DNA of 25,108 bases from positions 23,692 through 48,799 of the forward strand of contig CAZNUA010000026.1 in assembly GCA_964576115.1 (NCBI GenBank), in the 5' to 3' direction. Position 1 is the stretch's first letter. Each line of letters opens with the position of its first letter. Under the pieces are notes generated by a model. The model did not search any database, had not been told where the DNA came from, and saw only the letters and a program-made list of their open reading frames with translations. Below are positions 22,451 to 25,108 of the stretch, one piece after another. The translations under genes and the position numbers were made by a program. This DNA comes from CAYSYY01 sp964576115 [NCBI: uncultured Gemmatimonadota bacterium] (GTDB lineage: Bacteria; Blakebacterota; Blakebacteria; Blakebacterales).

Positions 22451-25108
22451 TCAGGGCTCCCACCGGGATGAGAAGGAGTACTGACCCGAACCCACCCGGT
22501 AGACGGCGCAATCCTCCTCGAAAGCGAGGAAGGTCACACCTTCGGCATCACCCGCGGGCTTCCCGCTTTCCCTGACGACATCGGCCTCCCGGGCCGGGAT
22601 GTACACCGTCGCCTCCGTGTTGGGCGGAATCGTGACCTGCATCCGGAACCGCTCTCCCCGGCGCTGCCACGCACACGCGATCGGTCCGCGCACCGAGTGG
22701 TGCCGCGTTTCGGCGTGAGTCAGGCCCTGAGCCGGCTGGGGCCGGATGATGATCCGGTCGAAGGCCTCGGCCTCGGGGTGAGGTTGGATGCCCCCCAGCC
22801 AGTGGTAGAACCACCCGCTGACCGAGCCGAACATGGGGTGGTTGTGCGAGAACGTATTGTCGCTGAAATCCCAGTGCTCCCAGAGGGTGGTGGCGCCGCT
22901 GGCCAGCATGAAGCCCCAGCCGGGAAAGGTCTCCTGCGTCGCGACCGTGACAGCCAGGTCGGACTGCCCCGTTCGGCTGAGCACATCGAGCAGGTACCGG
23001 GTGCCGAAGATCCCGGTGGCCAGATGCCCGTTGTGATCGTTTCGGACCATTTCAACGAGCCGGGCCAGCACCGCCGGCCGGTCGGCTTCCGGAACCAGAT
23101 CCAGAAAGAGAGCCATCGCCTGGCCGGTCTGGGTGCCCGGGCCGATGAGTCCGGTTGTGGTATCCAGGAACTCTGCCTGCCAGGCATCCCCGATCGCGGC
23201 CGCCAGTTCGGCATAGCGCTGCCGGTCCTCCTCCCGGCCCAGCAGGCCGGCCAGCCGGGAGCAGAGCCGGGCGCTCTCGGCATAGAGCGGGGTGACCAGG
23301 ACCGGCGCCGGGGCGGGTTCGAGGCCTTCATGATCGCTCAGCCCCTCGGTGACGATGTGATCGGGGTACTGCCCGGTCACCAGATCGAGCCAGCGGCTGG
23401 CAGTGGCGTACTGTTCCTCGATGAGGCGGCGATCGCCGTAGTAGCGGTAGAGACTCTCCAGCAGGTGGGGATGGGCCATCGCCCAGGCCACTCCGCAGTA
23501 CTGGATCCCCACAAAGGGGGCGGTATCGGTGAGCATCCCGCCGGGCAGGGCGGCGTCGTGCCAGTCCCGGACCGCCTTGGCGTAGAAATTCGCCATATCG
23601 AAGTTCATCATGAAGGCGTCGCTGGTGACCACCAGGTCGCCCCCGTACCCGAAACGCTCCCGGTGCGGGCAGTCCGACTGCACGCTGAAGATGTTGCTGA
23701 GGAAGGTCCGGCGGACCATCTCCTGGATCCGGTTCAGCCGGTCGTCCGAACAGGTGAACGAGCCGGCCTGCTCGACGGCGGAATGCAGTTGCAGGCCGGT
23801 CAGATCGCCGCGCCCGGGCCGGCCGGGATAGCCGGTGACCTCCACATAGCGAAAGGCGTGGAAGGTGAAGCGTGGGGTGTAATACTCCACAGCCCGCCCA
23901 CGATCCCGGCCACGATCCCGGCCCCGGGCAATGTAGGTGTCCTCCTGCCAGGCGATCGGGGGCGCGCCGGGCCCGCCGACACTCACACCCTCTGAATTCG
24001 TGCCCTTGATCTGGCCGCAGACACTCGTCATCGGGTTCAGCGTGCCGTCGTCGTGCAGAAGCTCTCCGAAACGCATTCTCACCGTCGTGCCTGCTTCACC
24101 GCTCAGGCGCAGGCGGACCCAGCCGGAGAAGTTCTGCCCGAAATCGACGATGAAGACCCCCGATTCCGGTTCGGTGATCGCGACCGGTTCCAGAATGCGG
24201 GTGATCGTGATCGGAGGCTGGGGCTGGGCCTCGAGGTGTCCCCCCGGGGCGGGCATGACGGTCACCGCTTCCCAGCCCGAATCATCGAAACCGGGCTCGT
24301 TCCAGCCGTCGATCTCCCGCCGGGCGTCGTAGATCTCGCCGAGGTAGATGTTGTTCGTCACCAACGGGCCGGGATGGATGCGCCAGCTCTCATCTGAGGC
24401 GATCGTGAGCGAGGAGCCGTCTGCGAACTCGATCTCGAGCTGCGCCAGCAGGCGCGGCCGGCCGACAGGCAGATCTTCGCGCAGGTTCCGGCGGCTCCAC
24501 ATCCGCAGGGGCAGGGGATTGTACCAGCCGTTACCCAGCTCAGCGGCCAGGACGTTCTCGCCCTGCTGGAGCAGGTCGGTCACATCGCAGGTGCTGTAGA
24601 AGACCCGGTCGCGGTAATCGGTCCAGCCGGGATCGAGCTCGTGATCGCCGATTTGTTCACCGTTCAGGTACGCCCGGTAATACCCCGGTCCGGTCACATA
24701 CAGGCGGGCCCGCCGCACGGGGCGCTCGACCGCGAATCCTCTGCGCAGGAGGGGGGCCGGATCCTCGGAGTAGAAATCCTCCTCCCGCTCGGGATCGGGC
24801 CGGCCGTCTCCGATCCACGACCCGGTCCAGTCCCCGGTATCCAGCAGGGCCATCTCCCACCAGGCCGCTTCGCTCCAGGGTGAAGGCTCTCCCTGTTCGT
24901 CCCAGACCATGACTTTCCACCAGCAGCGCTGACCGGAGGCGAGGGGCAGGCCGTCGTACTCGAGGTTGACGGTCCGGTTCGATTCATGTCGGCCGGTATC
25001 CCGGAGGTCGCCGCGGTCCCGCTGCAGGTTCTCGTGCGAGGAGGCAACCAGGATCCGAAAGGCGCTCTGCCGCTTGCCGCGTGCGTTCGATTCCAGCTCC
25101 CAGCTCAG
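22451..25108 (-). CDS. GH78 alpha-L-rhamnosidase-like protein (5' end beyond the window)
   Basis: The reading frame is open to the last base, so the N-terminus lies beyond the window; 885 codons are visible. An internal ATG at 24910 is not the start, because upstream codons encode typical GH78 N-terminal sequence (SAFRILVASS, then LASGQRCWWKV). The architecture follows: an Ig-like segment, the Bac_rhamnosid_N domain (YYRAYLNGEQIGDHELDPGW; WYNP), a concanavalin-like domain (IVDFGQNFSGWVRLRL), the (alpha/alpha)6 catalytic domain with SDCPHRERFGYGGD (about visible residues 476-489, a Glu where the general acid is expected) and WEHWDFS (second catalytic Glu region), and a C-terminal beta domain (VTIPPNTEATVYIP). 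The family removes terminal rhamnose from plant, algal and bacterial glycans. Whether it carries a signal peptide cannot be seen. A GRDRGRDRGR stretch is unusual. Confidence 0.9.
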   Translation of the reverse strand: MSWELESNARGKRQSAFRILVASSHENLQRDRGDLRDTGRHESNRTVNLEYDGLPLASGQRCWWKVMVWDEQGEPSPWSEAAWWEMALLDTGDWTGSWIGDGRPDPEREEDFYSEDPAPLLRRGFAVERPVRRARLYVTGPGYYRAYLNGEQIGDHELDPGWTDYRDRVFYSTCDVTDLLQQGENVLAAELGNGWYNPLPLRMWSRRNLREDLPVGRPRLLAQLEIEFADGSSLTIASDESWRIHPGPLVTNNIYLGEIYDARREIDGWNEPGFDDSGWEAVTVMPAPGGHLEAQPQPPITITRILEPVAITEPESGVFIVDFGQNFSGWVRLRLSGEAGTTVRMRFGELLHDDGTLNPMTSVCGQIKGTNSEGVSVGGPGAPPIAWQEDTYIARGRDRGRDRGRAVEYYTPRFTFHAFRYVEVTGYPGRPGRGDLTGLQLHSAVEQAGSFTCSDDRLNRIQEMVRRTFLSNIFSVQSDCPHRERFGYGGDLVVTSDAFMMNFDMANFYAKAVRDWHDAALPGGMLTDTAPFVGIQYCGVAWAMAHPHLLESLYRYYGDRRLIEEQYATASRWLDLVTGQYPDHIVTEGLSDHEGLEPAPAPVLVTPLYAESARLCSRLAGLLGREEDRQRYAELAAAIGDAWQAEFLDTTTGLIGPGTQTGQAMALFLDLVPEADRPAVLARLVEMVRNDHNGHLATGIFGTRYLLDVLSRTGQSDLAVTVATQETFPGWGFMLASGATTLWEHWDFSDNTFSHNHPMFGSVSGWFYHWLGGIQPHPEAEAFDRIIIRPQPAQGLTHAETRHHSVRGPIACAWQRRGERFRMQVTIPPNTEATVYIPAREADVVRESGKPAGDAEGVTFLAFEEDCAVYRVGSGQYSFSSRWEP

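Noticed and set aside
22697-23995. 432-codon open frame on the + strand
   Set aside because: It lies wholly antisense to the GH78 gene, which has clear domain motifs. Its composition is typical of a shadow frame in GC-rich DNA.

Overview
The window is GC-rich DNA (roughly two thirds G+C by eye) with densely packed, largely overlapping genes. Two PadR plus duplicated-permease (ADOP-type) modules, exported M20 and amidohydrolase proteins, a TspO tail and a non-proteobacterial type II secretion operon together suggest a Gram-negative bacterium of the Gemmatimonadota/Acidobacteriota kind. The phylum is inferred from gene content only; no rRNA or marker gene is present.

Layout: (1) + strand, 2-3227: the last 28 codons of a TspO/MBR-like membrane protein, an exported M20-fold protein that appears to have lost several metal ligands, and an exported YtcJ-like amidohydrolase. 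(2) - strand, 3261-6241: a PadR regulator translationally coupled to an ADOP-type ABC permease. It is divergent from a + strand short-chain dehydrogenase (6336-7277), and the intergenic region carries two near-identical palindromes. (3) + strand, 7278-18270: a structured-looking leader and then an eleven-gene type II secretion operon in the order gspG-F-H-I-J-K-L-M-C-D-E, with nearly every junction a 4-nt overlap. (4) + strand, 18351-19128: a small unknown protein overlapping a minimal nucleotidyltransferase, in DNA that looks less GC-rich. (5) + strand, 19334-22371: a second PadR/ADOP pair of a different subtype. (6) - strand, 22451-25108: a large GH78 alpha-L-rhamnosidase-like gene running off the right edge.

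How the genes fit together: the secretion operon supplies the major pseudopilin (G), the minor pseudopilins (H, I, J, K), the inner-membrane platform (F, L, M, C), the outer-membrane secretin (D) and the ATPase (E). It has no prepilin peptidase (GspO), which must be encoded elsewhere. The exported hydrolases and the GH78 enzyme suit a lifestyle of degrading peptides and plant or algal glycans, but nothing in the sequence shows that any of them is a secretion substrate. The two PadR/permease modules look like independent envelope-stress or efflux responses.

The most unusual points are the Pro/Gly decapeptide-repeat tail on GspI, the leader upstream of gspG with mutually exclusive hairpins, the paired palindromes between padR and the dehydrogenase, the ligand-poor M20 protein, and the small-protein/nucleotidyltransferase pair. 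I see no tRNA, rRNA, CRISPR array, insertion sequence or integrase.
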